A program made the translations under genes and the position numbers. From contig CM049310.1 in the NCBI GenBank assembly GCA_026874595.1, forward strand, positions 20,314,058 through 20,378,057: a stretch of DNA of 64,000 nt, written 5' to 3'. Shown here in pieces: positions 11,300 to 22,985 of the stretch. The notes beneath the pieces were generated by a model. The model was not told where the DNA came from, made no database searches, and saw only the letters and a program-made list of their open reading frames with translations. Within the stretch, counting starts at the first letter, position 1. Each line of letters starts with the position of its first letter. This DNA is from Sipunculus nudus (taxonomy: Eukaryota > Annelida > Sipuncula > Golfingiida > Sipunculidae).

Positions 11300-12250
11300 A
11301 AGTATGTTATGTAGAATTCTAAACTGAAATTGCCTTAGATACATGTCAAGAATTGTCTTGTAAACGTAATTAATTGCTCATTTCAGGATGAGGTCTTTAT
11401 AAAAGTTTGGTAGCTTTATTTTGAAGATTGGTTGAGAAGTTTAACATCATATTATTCTGTCGAAGACACTTCTGAATAAAAGTTTGTCCAATGTAGAACT
11501 ACGTCCTTGTAGGATATATTACATTATTTAATAAAGAAGCACTATTAACCTCCAAATCTGTTTAAATCATTGTCCTGAACCCTTTTTTTTGTGGAATAGC
11601 CCTTTGCAGTGCTATCCAGTGGATATAGAATTTGTTGTAAGCATAACTGTTATAACTTGCTACAACGTCATTTAGTTTTCTTTTTTTACTTCGGTTATTG
11701 TACAAATCATGAACATATGTTATACCAAGAATATCAAGAATATAATAATAGACTGATTTACCTCCGACCTTGATGTATCTATCATTCCATAGTTGCTTTT
11801 TCAGGACTGGTTCTTTTCTTAAAGGTTCCCCGAAAGTAACATAAAGCATATGTGTCAAAATAAATGCCAAAATATAAAAATATGACATTCCTATTTTTTT
11901 TTTATTTCAGGATCCAAGTTATCTCTGATACTTTTCATTCCACCTTCCCGTTTTTCAATAAAGATTTGGTATTACTGTCTATTTTCTCGTTACCTATAAT
12001 GATTTTCTACATCCAGATTATTAGGATATTATATTTTATTTTTGGTTTTCTTCAATGCCATATGAAATCAACCATGACATTTTATTACAGTCCTAACGAT
12101 TTCTCTGGGCGGTTCCAGTTTCTACCAAATATGGATAACAGCCTCTGTCTCCGTGCATTTAGAAGTGTATTTAAATGTTCCAAGATTTTAGTAAAAGTTA
12201 ATACATTGGAAAGTTTTTTCATCATGTGTATGCCATATCTTTAATATTTT
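11300..12250 (-). mobile_element. LINE remnant (L1/Tx1-like RT C-terminal region)
   Basis: On the minus strand, 11888-11562 contains FGEPLRKEPVLKKQLW, then RYIKVGGKSVYY, YVHDLYNN and ALQRAIPQK. This order resembles the region after the RT in L1/Tx1-type LINEs (a W-N-N-R-x-I-K-x-G-x-K-S block, then Y-V-x-D-L, then A-I-P). Upstream, 12244-11890 reads in broken frames as RRQRLLSIFGRN, then DFIWH and RKPKIK, fitting the thumb region (DFIW-x-GKPxKIKR). Many stops show it is long dead. Boundaries are approximate. Confidence 0.5.
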
Positions 12251-12774
12251 TAGTGCTTCGGAATCAAGGTCTATCTATGTAAAACGTTCCATTTTATTAT
12301 ACACAGGTTGGTTCGTTGTCAATGCTGCTTCACACTTTTCATAAGTTATCCTTTGACGAAAGCCGAGTAATCTTATCTTACACTGAGCATAATGCAACTA
12401 TTGAGTCTATGTCTTTCAGAAAAAAAAATGTGGCGACACCCGTTCAGGTGCTGTTTGGGAAATCACGAGTTTATTTACCTGTGTCTGTAAACAAAGAGTG
12501 ATGGCACTATGTATAAAATTAAACGTTTTTATGTCTATTAGTGATATTAATTTTGGTAAATTTTTGTCACAAGAAAAGATTTTCCTGCCCTGTGACCATC
12601 CAGGTTGCCTATACATGTCCGTTATGGTCAAACGAGGAATGAATGACTCTCTATGTGCATCTCAGCTGGCATCCAATCTTCAGTTTTTAACCACAGAGCA
12701 TACAACATAGGAAATCAAATAAAGAAAACGTATTTATCAGAACATTGCAGATAAAGAGATACCTTCCACGCAGC

Positions 12775-13910
12775 GGGTTAATTCATATTACAATGTAATG
12801 TGATCATACCCATAATAATGAATAACAATGTGCACTTCTTATGAACAACTTTGTTCGCTGCGCGATCTGACAAACGTTTATCTATCGGTTATGTTCATTC
12901 TCTTCTCCCAATAACTCTGTTTAGATTTAGAGTACAGGCTATACACAAATTAGCTTTTGGTGGTTTATTTGGAATTATCTTAGAACCTGAAAATCCCTTA
13001 TGTATACCTAAGTACGATCTTAAACAGTTCTAGTGTGAACAAACTTTCAAATTTCCCATGGCACCACTAAGTTTACTTGGGGGAACCCACACCACAATCT
13101 AACCCCCTTCCGTTCTGCATGGTATGCCCATAATGATGGGGTCTTTTATGTTTGATTGACAATACCCGACTATCGGTCATGACTCATGTGAGTGAGGAAA
13201 TGTGAGTATCAAATGCAGGTGTTGGTATACGAGTGGATACATTTACATCATGGTAGGTTAACAGTAAATACACCTACAGCATGAAAATAGTCAAACAAAT
13301 GTATACACTGTGAAAACGGCAAGAAATAACTGACCGCATAGCATGCTGAGCAAAATTATTTCAGCTAAAGCGATAACTTTTGTTACACTAATTCTACATT
13401 AATTTATAAAATTTTACATATCAGAAATAAACTCTTTTAGTTATATTTCTGTAACAAAGGCAATGATATCAGTCCATGCTAGACATTTCGTATTCTCACC
13501 TTAGTTAGTTATAATCAGCAATATCTATTTGCCGTCGTCCTTGGCTGCTTATTGTACACAAAGACACAACATATCCTGCTGGTCACTATATATAGAGTAT
13601 GGAAACCACCCATTTTAAACCCAGACGAAAATATGATAACGGGAAGCTTTTAGCGCGTCTCGATGGTCACCCTATAGAAACGCTGTGATTCAACCCTTCA
13701 CATGCTTTGTATATTTTAAAAACGTAAAGAATATAGATACTTCCCTGTTAGGAATAAAGCTTTTACACTCTATTGTAAAGCAAACAATACTTAAAAGGTG
13801 TTTTTTGTGGACTGGTGCTTCTAATGCTTATTGAGTCCTATTGAATCCGACACGAACAGACTTCTGGGTTTCAGAATCTGTAAACATGTTTGACCTCTTT
13901 GCTGGTTGTG
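12775..13910 (+). repeat. Diverged direct duplication, copy 1
   Basis: Collinear with 18575-20335. Shared blocks include GATTGACAATAC, AGCATGCTGAG, a TTTCAGC just after it, a TTAACAGTAA block, and near the right end CAATACTTAAAA followed by ATCTGTAA. Spacing differs by many indels and copy 1 lacks about 600 bp that copy 2 has (including the short exon at 19760). No coding potential recognised in this copy. Confidence 0.75.
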
Positions 13911-15240
13911 TTACGGCTATGTTATGAGCAATGTTTCTATTGGCGTGTTATTTAGGGTTTTGGTTAGTCATGTTGTATATTATTGATGCATTAACTTACA
14001 TATTATGTTATATATATTATTGTTTGCTTTTCCTAGTAATCTTGTAGGTATTTTAACAAATATGTAAATATTTATATGGCCTAAGCAATATAGTGATGAA
14101 AAATATACGAAATAGTGCACACTAGCATAATTAAGGAACATTTCTGTAACTGATGTTGGTAATGCCCAAAATTTTGTATGTTTTCTAGGATTTTTGACCA
14201 GGACATATCAGTGTTTAAATTAAAAGTTTCGAGGTTCACATTTTACGATTCGTGCCTTGTTTAAGGGCAGCAAAAAGTAGCCAATTTGCGTCAGAAACTG
14301 AGCTTGCCGACCATATGAGATTTATACAAAATTAGCATTGTTTATCTCATAATATTTTTGTAGACTTTTAATATGTGAATCAAGACACATTTCCGAGACG
14401 AATGGTGACAAAAACCTTCCTGTTGCAATTTGTGGTGGGCCATTCCGTATAATGACTGGCCTACTATGCATGGGAAATCCCCTGGTTGAAATGTTGAAGT
14501 CCCTCGGGTTGATTTTCCTGCTGTAAATGGCAATTATTCTTGGGATTCGAAGCCCAAGAATTGTTAAAGTTTAACATGAATCATGAAAAAAATAACATTT
14601 TCGTTTATTTAAAACTTTTTCTATTAAGACTTGTTTCATTATATTTGCGGGGTTCTGTCCGTGTAGAACCCGCAAGCGTTTAGCACTTTTCAGTCCCTGG
14701 GGCCAGCGTGCTGAAAATTTAATGCAACAAACGTATGAACAAATTATTTTCAAATTTCATGCAATTTTAAAATTCAGTGTTCAGTTTAACGCACAGTTTG
14801 TGAAAAATAATACTGGGGACAAGGATTAATATTTTCTCTCATTAGTCAGGTTTGGTGCATGGTTTGCCCAATACAGATTTGACCCTGGTACGGGGGTACC
14901 TCGGAGAAGGCTGTATATAGAGTTGGCCATGCTGCCTTATAAGCTCTATCAATTTTTTCCATATTTCCAGAATACAAGGGCACAAATGCTCAACCCAAAG
15001 CCCCCAAAAAACGGTTAATTTTAAGTCAGAATTATGAAGTGTGACATGCCTTGCCTTCTGGCAGGGATATCATGCTTGTAGATTTAAATATATATCCAAC
15101 TAGATGATTTTGCATTTGTAAACAAATACATGAAGCGCCCCACGTGGCACACACGTCTTTTTGTGACAAAGGCAATTCCTTAACCACCCGTCCTCCCACT
15201 TACTAATACCCGCCACCCTCTCCCTCTCTCTTCTCTTCAA
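13911..15240. other. Intergenic, no gene seen
   Basis: No convincing exon, RNA gene or transposon ends. Minus-strand frames at 14342-14533 and 14571-14753 look random. Confidence 0.4.
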
Positions 15241-15540
15241 CAGGCTAAAACAAGTGACAACTGTTAAAACATAAATTATAAAGAGTTTCATGCTTAAATG
15301 TTCTTATTTCGGGGGGGGGGGGGGTGTTAGTGGAACTTAACCTTTATATAACCTTTATCTCAATATATGTACATTTTCTCCTTAATCAGCACGGTTTATT
15401 CTTCAACATTAATTTCATAACTCTTTAACAGGCCAACAAAGTGACAACTATTAAAACATTAATTATAAAGAGTTTCATAATTAAACGTCCTTATTTCCTG
15501 GGGGGGAGTGGGATATAACCTTTATGTCACTTAATTGTAC
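15241..15540. repeat. Two-copy tandem duplication, about 185-bp offset
   Basis: The block AAAGTGACAACT-TTAAAACAT-AATTATAAAGAGTTTCAT occurs near 15250 and again near 15436, each followed by a TTATTTC and a G-run (12-15 G in the first, 7 G in the second) and then TATAACCTTTAT. Confidence 0.8.
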
Positions 15541-15765
15541 AACAGTTTAAAATTAATAGGGACAAAACGGCCTATTAAGAAAAGGAACACTTGTACATTT
15601 TATTATCAGAACTTTATAATCATTTTTTCTCTGATAAAAATGATCATTTTCAACATGAAAACCCATTTGTGGAAAAGTAACAATTAACTATGAGAAATAA
15701 ACAACATTATCAGGCTCAATACACACAAAAAAATAACCTAAGCCTTTAAGAAAATGTGGTACATG

Positions 15766-16077
15766 TATGTGTGTGTATAAATATATGTGTATATATATGT
15801 ATATATATGCATATATGTGTATATGTGTACATGTTTATATTTGTGTATAAAGATATATGTGTGTGTATGTATAGATATATATATAGATAGATCTACACAC
15901 ATATAAATATATGTGCATACACACATATATATGTAAATATATATGAATATGTATACATCTAATATATATATGCACACATGTATACAAACATGACACACAT
16001 ATAGGTACACATATATATGTACACACTTATATTAAATAAACGTGTATACACGCACATATATACACATTTATATACAC

Positions 16078-16108
<31 letters not shown>

Positions 16109-16157
16109 CACACACACATATATATATATACACTATGTATGTATCTCTCTCTCTCTC

Positions 16158-16218
<61 letters not shown>

Positions 16219-16235
16219 ATACAATATATGTATCT
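15766..16235. repeat. Compound TA/TG/CA and CT microsatellite
   Basis: About 470 bp of ATATGTGTATAC-type dinucleotide sequence with a (CT)n core near 16144-16188 and a (TA)n tract after it. All open frames across it are low-complexity artefacts. Confidence 0.95.
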
Positions 16236-16744
16236 TAACTTTTTATGGTTAGTACGATCGTGATGTGCCGTTGAATTAGCGAGACTTAGATAGATTCCGA
16301 TTAACAGTGGAATACAACGTTGTAAATTTACCATCCAAAAAGTGTACTATTTGAGATAGCGCACGTGGTGTGACATGCCGACCTTATTTGACACCAAAGT
16401 ATGCCTGCACTCTCTAACCTGAACTAGGTATGAGAACGTCTTCCTAACTGCATGTAAGCGTTTGACCTGACTTTTTCCTGCTTTGTGGAGGTCGGAGGTC
16501 TGTTCCTCCTTCAGGCAGGAGTTCTCAGGCATTTTTTAAATCAGCTCGTGGGGACAATTCTTTGTTTACCTTTTAAATGTTAATTTTTATTCAATAAAAA
16601 ATCACTTTACCAGAGAACAACAGAATAAAAAAAGTTTTGCTAAACAGGAATAAAAGCACAAGGTAACAAAACTGTTTAAATTTTATCATTTTATGTTCTT
16701 GAACGAAATATCCAGGCTGGAGCGTTTGTGTTGTTTGGCCTAAG
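16236..16744. other. Intergenic, no gene seen
   Basis: AT-rich sequence with an AATAAAAA cluster near 16590-16640. Nothing recognised. Confidence 0.4.
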
Positions 16745-17206
16745 TTAAAGGTGTCCAATCACCTACCTTTTGAAAAAGATTTTTGTATATTCGGGCTTCC
16801 TCTATGTATATATAAATGATCTTAGGCTATTTCTGGTTATGAAGAGTTCTTATAATGCCTCCGTGAAGGAGGTATGAACTTGTTTATCAACAACTTGTTT
16901 GTAAACACATCTTTGTTGACAAACGGGAAAAACATGTAACCTAAGGTGGTAGGCTGCACATATGTGAAGGTAGAAAGGTAACTCTTTGTAAAACGCCATT
17001 TGCAAAGCTCTTGCTTATCTGACTTGCCCCGAGATGCCCTTGTTGAATTTGTTTTGATTATTTTGGCGGGACCAACATATTATATTCACGTTGATATAAA
17101 CAAAACAAGCAGCCTGTGTTGGGTGATTTTCTTTGCTATTTTTATAAAAGCTCCAAGGAATGACCATAAGTTTATAAAGGTCAGATTGGTGATTGGGCCC
17201 CTTTAA
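16745..17206. mobile_element. MITE with TTAA ends, copy 1
   Basis: Left end TTAAAGGTGTCCAATCACC and, reverse-complemented, right end TTAAAGGGGCCCAATCACC: 19 bp with two mismatches. The outer TTAA at each end may be the target duplication, as in piggyBac-type insertion; a TAA/TTA duplication cannot be excluded. A second diverged copy lies near 25265-25655. Confidence 0.75.
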
Positions 17207-17221
17207 CCAGTTTAGTCAGAG

Positions 17222-18190
17222 TATATGTCCCAGCTCAATCCGTTGAGACATGCCAAGCATGGCGGATACAGAAGCGGATCCAGGGGAGGGGTCAAGGGGG
17301 TTCGGACACCACCCCCCCCCCCCCACTTTTCTGTCGCCCCAACCTTTTTTTAAGGTTTTCAAACCAAATGTTACGGCCTGGACCCCCCCCCCCCCCTCCC
17401 CCCTTTCCTAAATCCTGGATCAGCCCCTGGGATACAGGAGGTGTCCGAACCGGAACAATGAGCCAGTTCGCAGATGACACCGCGCTGTAAGCTCACAGCA
17501 AAAGTGCGGCGGCTAGAGTGCAGGCAGGGCTTAATGGCATGAATGAGTGGTGTACCAAGTGAAGGGTAAAGGTCAACATGATTAAAGCGCAGGCCTGTAC
17601 GTTTGGACGACACCACATGTCGAGCAAAGGCAGTATGGACCTTAAATCTGTCGGGAGAACAGATACAATTAACGGACAGGGCGAGAATCCTGGTTCTGGC
17701 GGTCGATAAAGTCTGAAAGTAGGAAGCCAACCTAAGGGAGTGAGAGGTAGACATAACTTCCTTTAATACTTCGAAAAAGAAAGGTGGTATGTGCTCCCTC
17801 AGTGTGAAATACCTGTACAAGTCATGAATGTGACCGCCCGTGACCTATTGAAGCATGGCATTGATAAACCAAAGGAACAGGAATGGCTCTAATGTCCGTG
17901 CATCACGAGAAGGCGACAATTGAATATGTGAGATACCACATGCACGGGTTGAGTAATGGCTACCTCGAAAGGGTATAGCAGGAGGCGTTCTACACAAACC
18001 TTAAACCTTGGCTAGACTGGCAAGGCATCATTGATAGTTGAAGGCTCGAACAGCTGGAGGACGAGTTATGAAGGCTCTTGGAAATGGCAGCCACTCGCCT
18101 GCGAAAGGAATAAGGACGTTAAATGATTGTCGGTCCTATGTTCAGCAGGCGACAAGAACGTTAAACCCCCATGCTGTGTTTCGATAAAAG
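17222..18190 (+). mobile_element. Non-LTR retrotransposon RT remnant (jockey/CR1-like)
   Basis: After the MITE at 17272-17429 the plus strand reads SQFADDTAL (17461-17488), the RT catalytic YADD-type box, then AHSKSAAARVQAGLNGMNEW, KVNMIKAQACTFGR and, farther on in broken frames, LTDRARIL, a block around KKKGGMCSLSVKYLYKS, and EYGIDKP-like pieces. This order is that of the palm and thumb of a jockey/CR1-group LINE. Several frameshifts and stops; only the 3' half of the RT is present. The short open frame at 18171-18443 lies at its decayed end. Confidence 0.75.
17272..17429. mobile_element. 158-bp MITE with perfect 8-bp TSD
   Basis: GGATACAG flanks both sides (17264-17271 and 17430-17437). 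The right end reverse-complemented is CAGGGGCTGATCCAGG; the left end has the matching GGATCCAGG but has lost the first few bases. The interior is mostly C-tracts. An 8-bp TSD with CAGGGG ends fits a hAT-derived MITE. It sits inside the LINE remnant and therefore postdates it. Confidence 0.8.
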
Positions 18191-18390
18191 GGTAGGTCCG
18201 AGTTCAGCGAGCACATCCCGCGACAAGAATTCTACAACGCTTATCTCCCAAGTTAAACCAAATATTGCAGCTGACTGTAGTCTCTCCGCACAACCTAGTG
18301 TCAAACCTCATACCGTCTCAAACTACTACAAAATTAACTCGGGCAACCCATACTTCAGCGTAAACCCCGACCATCCTCATGATATTCACA

Positions 18391-18411
18391 ACAGAGCCAC
18401 AACTGGGTCTA
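18391..18411 (+). repeat. 21-bp motif shared with a hairpin at 55597
   Basis: ACAGAGCCACAACTGGGTCT plus one A is identical to 55597-55617, where it forms one arm of a perfect hairpin. Probably the end of a dispersed repeat. Confidence 0.6.
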
Positions 18412-19699
18412 CATGTAATCGCAGTAATGATGAGGGCTTCTAATTTTGATTGACGCAATATGAATATTGGTTTAATGTGTTAGGAAAAGGCCTGCTAGAA
18501 TTAAATCACACAGATGGTCCCGTATAAAATGAACTAAGGTGATATTTGTATATTCGAATTATTCACCATGTTGTTAATCACAATATAATGGGAACAGATA
18601 CACAGATATGAATCACAATTGGCACTTATACACTGAGAGTGACAAATACATTTAAATGCACATTCCTGTCTTTGTATGAACAAGTTGTAAGACAGACGTT
18701 TATTTATACGATCTGTTCATTCGCGATTATCATGTAATTTGGGTCAAATACATTAAAGATATAGGGTACAATCTACACATAATTTGGCTGTTAGTGGTTT
18801 AATTGGCATTATCTAAGAGCCTGAGCATTCATGAGTTAACCTTTGTAGGACCCCAGTAAACCGTCCTCATCACTTTCACAACAATGTGAACTATCTTGGA
18901 ATTAACCGTGACACCTCTACATTAATTCGGACGAACCGACACTACAACATAAACCCCACCCATTCCACATGGTATCCTCCTGATGATGTCTTGATGATTG
19001 ACAATACGCATTTATCGGTCTAGTGTGTGGGAAAATATCAGAATCAAGTACAGGTGATCGGTTCCAGTGGGTTAATCCCTCAGATCACAGATCAGATCAT
19101 TTAACAGTAATGCCTTGAAATTATCAAATAAATGTATAAAACTATGAAACTGCAATAAACATCATTTTCTGTCACTGAACGCACAGCATGCTGAGTAAAA
19201 TACTTTCAGCGACAAAGATTTGTAAAGTTATAAACGTCTTTTACACACAAATGCTACATTTATGTATAAAATGGCATATGTAAGAGAAAAACTATATGCT
19301 ACATTTCAGAAATTAGCTCTTCTGAATTATTTTTTTTTGTAATCTGTGCTAAAATATGTCTCTTCTAGTAAATTCGAATTCTTACAGAATCTTAATATTA
19401 TTTATAATTAGCAAAAACTTAATCTCGTCTTCCTCAGTTGAAGGTTTTTACTCCGAGATGCAACAAACTGCGCTGGCATGAGAAAATCTTCCCTTAATTA
19501 AGTGAAATATAATAATAGGAAGCCTTGTGTGTATTTCGAGAGTCAAATGACCTAGCAACCACGGCCCCTATTCTCCTCCCGTTTGACATGATTATGCTAA
19601 TGAGCCCTCAAAATGCTCCTTCACGGAAGTCTTTCAGTGCGAATGGATTCCGAGAGCTGTGACGTTACAAAGGTCGGTTGCATATGACGTCGCATTGAC

Positions 19700-19707
19700 T
19701 GACGTCA
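19700..19707. promoter_or_regulatory. CRE-like palindrome
   Basis: TGACGTCA, the full cAMP-response element consensus, with a half-site TGACGT 16 bases upstream (TATGACGTCGCA), about 55-60 bases before the signal-peptide start codon at 19760. Suggestive of a CREB/ATF-responsive promoter; sequence match only. Confidence 0.4.
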
Positions 19708-19759
19708 TCAACTGGAATTGGTATATCTCTGTATTTCAGGGGATGAATATATCGCAATC

Positions 19760-19816
19760 ATGGTGAAGTGTTTTGCCGTATTTTGGATCATTTGTGCCAT
19801 TCGAATTCAGTGCATG
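19760..19816 (+). CDS. Isolated signal-peptide exon (19 codons) with splice donor
   Basis: ATG followed by MVKCFAVFWIICAIRIQCM, a short basic start then a hydrophobic core, ending exactly at ATG|GTAAGA, a good splice donor in phase 0. It looks like a first coding exon of a secreted or membrane protein. An acceptor-like TTTCAG lies just upstream at 19734-19739, so the exon could also begin there with a 5' leader. I cannot find a plus-strand continuation downstream in the window, so the rest may be lost, far away, or this may be a fortuitous frame. Copy 1 of the duplication lacks the corresponding sequence. Confidence 0.4.
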
Positions 19817-20746
19817 GTAAGACGTTACTGTTCACTCGGCTCTTGCAGTTTTTGTTTTAGAATTGTTTATACTTATTTCTTTGTATAACTATATCCCGGG
19901 AAAACATGCGGACGGGGATTACTGATACAGATTACATCAGTGCATGTGTTCTGTTCGGGACAAGATTATGCAAATGTTGTGCTTGTCTGGTAAATGAGTG
20001 TTGATGAATTGCTCGCAACTGCTCTGCTCATGATTATTAATTGAATGAATATGCGTTTAAGATCACACAGAGTTCATGGTTAGGTCAATTATAACACTGA
20101 TTTGCTGTGACTTTTCTATTAAAGTCTATATGGTTTGACATTAAATGATGTAAATAATGACAGATTGTAAAAACTTCCTTGTATTAAAAGCAGCCATATA
20201 AGTTTTTAATATAAAATTGTTCAGCAAATAATACTTAAAACGTAGTCTAAACCCTGGTGTTCTTTTATACTGATGGAGCTCCATTGAATGCAACATGCAC
20301 AAACATCTTTGTTCAAAATCTGTAAGCATTTTTGACCCCCCCCCCCCCCGGTTATACAAGATTACATCTGTTTGTTATAAAAAAAATCAATTTAAAAAAA
20401 CTGCAGGTGGAATTTCATCTATCTGTTCGCATATAAACTGACCCGTAATTCCTGGAATATCTCTGACTTAGCTACCGGGTTCTATTTTTGGTAGGCATTC
20501 TTTGTGCACCCTGAGATTACATTTAATTTTGTCAGACCTGTCACTGGTATATACTGCGGTTGGTTTTATATTCGCGGGGTTGAAATTTTGCTATTTTCAC
20601 TGCTTTTAATTGTTTCGCAAAGGTCCCATTTTCGCGATCTCACAAAACAAAAGACCAATAATAAAAGCATATCAATTATTATGTGAATCAATTATATCAA
20701 ATATCATGTGCAAAAATCGTATTAACAAAAATTAGATGTGGTCGGA
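19817..20746. other. No gene seen
   Basis: Right end of duplication copy 2 to about 20335, including a C10-12 run near 20338, then AT-rich sequence with a TTCGCG-type stretch near 20570-20640 that recurs near 21915-21965. Confidence 0.4.
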
Positions 20747-21762
20747 CAATGGTCCTAAGAGGGCCCCGCATTTCTTGTAGTGCTGGACTAGTTTACATAT
20801 GGGTGAAAAGTTTAAGTTGCAAAATATGAAAAACAAAAACAGGATTTTATTCACATGCATGAGGGGAAAAATCCTACTGGTTCAAATAATATTAAAGAAG
20901 AAATGTCTGAAATAATGTGTGCAATAGAAAATCACCGAAAGTACTCTGTTGGCAATATTTGATTTTGAGCAATTCTGTATTCCAATAGGTCAGAAGCCCT
21001 CATAGGCACCAATGATCCCTGTGAATTTGAGAATGATCAAGCATTAATTCTTCTTGTGATATCGGTTGCAAAAGAAAATCAACGATTGTGCTCTGGTGGC
21101 CATATTGGAAATCCGACAGGTCTGCAGTTCGATAGAGATAGCCCTGGCCTTATAGGTACCAATCTGTGTAAATGAGAAAGATCAAGCATGTTCTTGTTGA
21201 GATATCGCGCTTAAAAGAAAATTCCCAACTATGCTCTGGCAGCCATATTGGAATTCCAACAGGTCTGTAATTGGTCTGGGACAGGTCTGGGATTGAATCC
21301 GCATAGATACCAATGATCCCTGAGAATATGATAAAGAGCATGTCCTTGTTGAGATATCGGGTGCGAAAAAAATGTCTTGGCGGCCATATTATAATTCGGA
21401 CAGACCTGTAATTCCACAGGGATAGTATTCTTATAGGCACCAATCATCCCTGTGAATTTGGAAAAAGCTTAAGCATTTGTTTTTGAGTTATCGCGCACGA
21501 AAGAAAATTAGCGATTGGGCTGTGGCGGCCATATTGGAATCCCGATAGGTATGTAATTCAAAAGGTCTGGATACGTCATATGTACCAATAATCCCTGTGA
21601 ATTTTGGAAAGCTGAAGGATGCTGTTGTTTAGATATTGCGCGTGAAAGAAAATGTCACTGACGGAAGTACGGAAGGAAGGACTGACACGGTGATAACTTT
21701 AGGGCACCGCTTGTTAACCGGCACTTTAGGGCACTGCTTGTCAAGCGAGGCCCTAATAATTG
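20747..21762. repeat. Repeat element with five 145-bp tandem units and inverted ends
   Basis: The marker GCCATATT (or GCAATATT in the first unit) recurs at about 20952, 21099, 21242, 21383 and 21528, spaced 141-148 bp. Each unit also has GGTCTGTAATT-, ACCAATGATCCCTGTGAAT- and GAGATATCGCG-type blocks followed by AAAGAAAAT. The array is bracketed by CAATGGTCCTAAGAGGGCCC at the left and, reverse-complemented, CAATTATTAGGGCCTCGC at the right, suggesting it is carried by a TIR element. No protein coded; frames at 21150-21447 are products of the repeat. Confidence 0.75.
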
Positions 21763-22029
21763 TTTGTTAATGGTAGGTAATTTCAAAGATCTGATATCAC
21801 TTTAAATATCAATCTTTGAACATACACGAATAAGTTATATTCATCATGTCAACCACTAACTTTTCAACTTTGTCTTCAATAATTAAATGGGACTTCTTAT
21901 TCACGAAGTTTTTATTTTCGCGATTATCCACCATTCGCGAATATCGCGGGTTTGAAACCCTCGCGAACAGAAAGGCAACCAAAGTATATAAATATGTCTT
22001 TCCATGTTTTATTGCTTGCCGGAAATCTA

Positions 22030-22985
22030 ATAACCGGGTGAGATCATCTGGCCTCAATCTTGTGTCGCTTTGTCAGCATGTCTGTCTGTTTGCCCTCAAT
22101 TTGTATAATTGCTGGTTCTAGCATCTTACATTTAGCAATCTATAGGCCACAGTTTTGCTTTTGAAACAAGTAAATCTTATGTCTTACACTAATATCTCGA
22201 AATGGATTTTTAATTTTTATGATATGGCCACTAGGGGGAGCTGATCTCGATCCTCCTCAACATATAATTTTTTGACATGTCTCAAAAAGTATAAAACTCA
22301 ATTACATAAAATATAGCTTATTTTCCTCCTCTAGCACTTCTCGATAACCTGTGAGATCAACTGGCCTCAATCTTGTGTCGCTTTTTAAATATGTCTGCCT
22401 GTCTGTCAGTTGTCCTCAATTTTGCCTGCTTGCTGGTTCTTGTGTCTTACATGTAGCATTATACAGGCCACAGTTTTGTAGGAATCCTTTTGAAACTGGT
22501 ACAATATATGTCTTTCACTAATATCTCGTAAGCGGTTTTTAATTTTCGGGATAAGGCCGCCAGGGGACGCTGCACTCGAACCAATTCAGCATATCATTTT
22601 TGGCCATCTATCCAAAAGTATAAATCTTAATTACATATACTGAAGCTTTTTTACTTGCTCTTGGTCTTCTTCATAACCTCGTTAAGTTATCTGATCTCAA
22701 ACCTGTGTCACATTGTCAGTATGTCTGCTGGTTCTCGTGTATGGCATATAGCATTCTACTGGCCACAAATGAGCAGGAATCATATTTTACACTTAAACAT
22801 ATCGTATATCGGAACGATTTACGGAAACAGTATGTGTATTAATTATATAGGTTAAGGTCAAGATAAAAGTTCATCAAAACACGTCAAATTCTTATTTCCT
22901 TCATAACTTTGTAAATATTGGTTCTATCTTAAAAAATATGGCTCATTTTCTCTCTCTTTGTCATTGCTCATTCATTCGACTGTTT
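22030..22985. repeat. Tandem repeat, about 315-330-bp unit, three copies
   Basis: Units begin ATAACC-GAGATCA(T/A)CTGGCCTCAA at 22030 and 22344, and a more diverged one at 22673. Each contains TTGTGTCGCTTT, TGTCTG, GCTGGTTCT, GGCCACAGTTTTG, a TAATATCTCG block and GTATAAA. The third unit is truncated. The phrases resemble the 'decay' type of dispersed repeats common in mollusc intergenic DNA; no frame is conserved between units. Confidence 0.75.

Larger units (their letters stand above)
18575..20335 (+). repeat. Diverged direct duplication, copy 2
   Basis: Collinear with 12775-13910 (shared blocks GATTGACAATACGC, AGCATGCTGAGTAAAAT, TAATTAGCAA, CAATAATACTTAAAAC-like, AAAATCTGTAA). It contains about 600 extra bases between the two homologous flanks, in which a CRE-like palindrome and a signal-peptide exon are found. 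Confidence 0.75.

Noticed and set aside
11562-11888. 108-codon minus-strand frame as an independent gene
   Set aside because: Its sequence order matches a LINE C-terminal region with decayed flanks.
15738-16334. Several 60-90-codon frames on both strands
   Set aside because: They are translations of TA/TG/CT microsatellite sequence (Ile-Tyr or Arg-Glu repeats) and not genes.
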